Shown in pieces: positions 63,951 through 64,000 of a DNA stretch of 64,000 nucleotides. A program made the translations under genes and the position numbers. This stretch comes from Selenomonas sp. GTDB lineage: Bacteria; Bacillota; Negativicutes; Selenomonadales; Selenomonadaceae. The number at the start of each line of letters is the position of its first letter. Positions within the stretch are counted from its first letter, which is position 1. The notes under the pieces were generated by a model, which saw only the letters and a program-made list of their open reading frames with translations, made no database searches and was not told where the DNA came from. The DNA is taken from contig JALEZZ010000057.1 in NCBI GenBank assembly GCA_022773585.1, forward strand, positions 38,843-102,842, read 5' to 3'.

Positions 63951-64000
63951 ATGCCTACTATCAAAGACGCATTAGATATTATCGGTAAGTTGACTGTCGC
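63951..64000 (+). CDS. Start of an unidentified gene (truncated by window end)
   Basis: The frame from ATG 63951 reads MPTIKDALDIIGKLTVA and runs off the window. AAGGAGG ends 9 bases upstream and a strong promoter lies 40 bases upstream, so it is very likely a real gene. Seventeen residues are too few for me to name a family. Confidence 0.7.
   Translation, partial: MPTIKDALDIIGKLTV

Overview
The window looks like chromosomal DNA of a GC-rich Negativicutes bacterium, most likely Selenomonadaceae (Mitsuokella, Selenomonas or Megamonas-like). This is an inference from gene content, not from an rRNA, which is absent. The Firmicute signs are a PolC-type replicase, RNase J, AroH-type chorismate mutase and a rplQ-ecfA1-ecfA2-ecfT-truA order. 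The diderm sign is a PagL-like outer-membrane lipid A deacylase. Coding density is high and many genes start with TTG or GTG.

Layout. 1-10.4 kb: the end of an ABC-F ATPase, a UbiB/AarF kinase, an Fsr-like MFS pump, aroH, a C_GCAxxG_C_C protein, a HepT/MntA-type pair, transketolase, a second MFS pump and a MATE pump. 10.4-16 kb: a promoter, a cobalamin riboswitch and a terminator ahead of a five-gene Nik/Opp-type ABC importer, a candidate cobalt or nickel (or corrinoid-linked) uptake system. 16.1-20.8 kb: the str operon (L7Ae-like, rpsL, rpsG, fusA, tuf) behind its own consensus promoter. 20.9-35.7 kb: the S10-spc-alpha ribosomal superoperon including secY, adk, infA and rpoA, with a structured non-coding insert between rpmC and rpsQ. 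35.8-40.1 kb: ECF transporter core, truA and the PagL-like gene.

40.1-47.6 kb: a DeoR-family regulator diverges from a Tat-exported amidase and a small membrane protein, followed by an L-rhamnose operon rhaB-rhaA-rhaD-MFS-rhaM. 47.6-51.9 kb: a low-complexity protein of unknown function, then a TPP riboswitch and terminator controlling thiS-thiG-thiH-thiE. 51.8-54.9 kb: a Tat-exported metallophosphoesterase and RNase J driven by back-to-back promoters. 54.9-56.95 kb: an AT-richer accessory patch with a coiled-coil protein, a possible operator, a frameshifted gene remnant and a DUF4143-type ATPase. 57.1-62.2 kb: polC lacking the usual inserted proofreading exonuclease domain, and a lactate/malate-family dehydrogenase. 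62.3-63.85 kb: a complete ISL3-family insertion sequence. The first 17 codons of an unidentified gene close the window.

No tRNA, rRNA, CRISPR array or prophage was seen. I do not see a clearly new multi-gene system. The best leads are the exonuclease-less PolC, the B12-riboswitch-controlled Nik-type importer, the nested hairpin RNA inside the ribosomal operon, and the inverted-repeat-controlled coiled-coil/ATPase patch.
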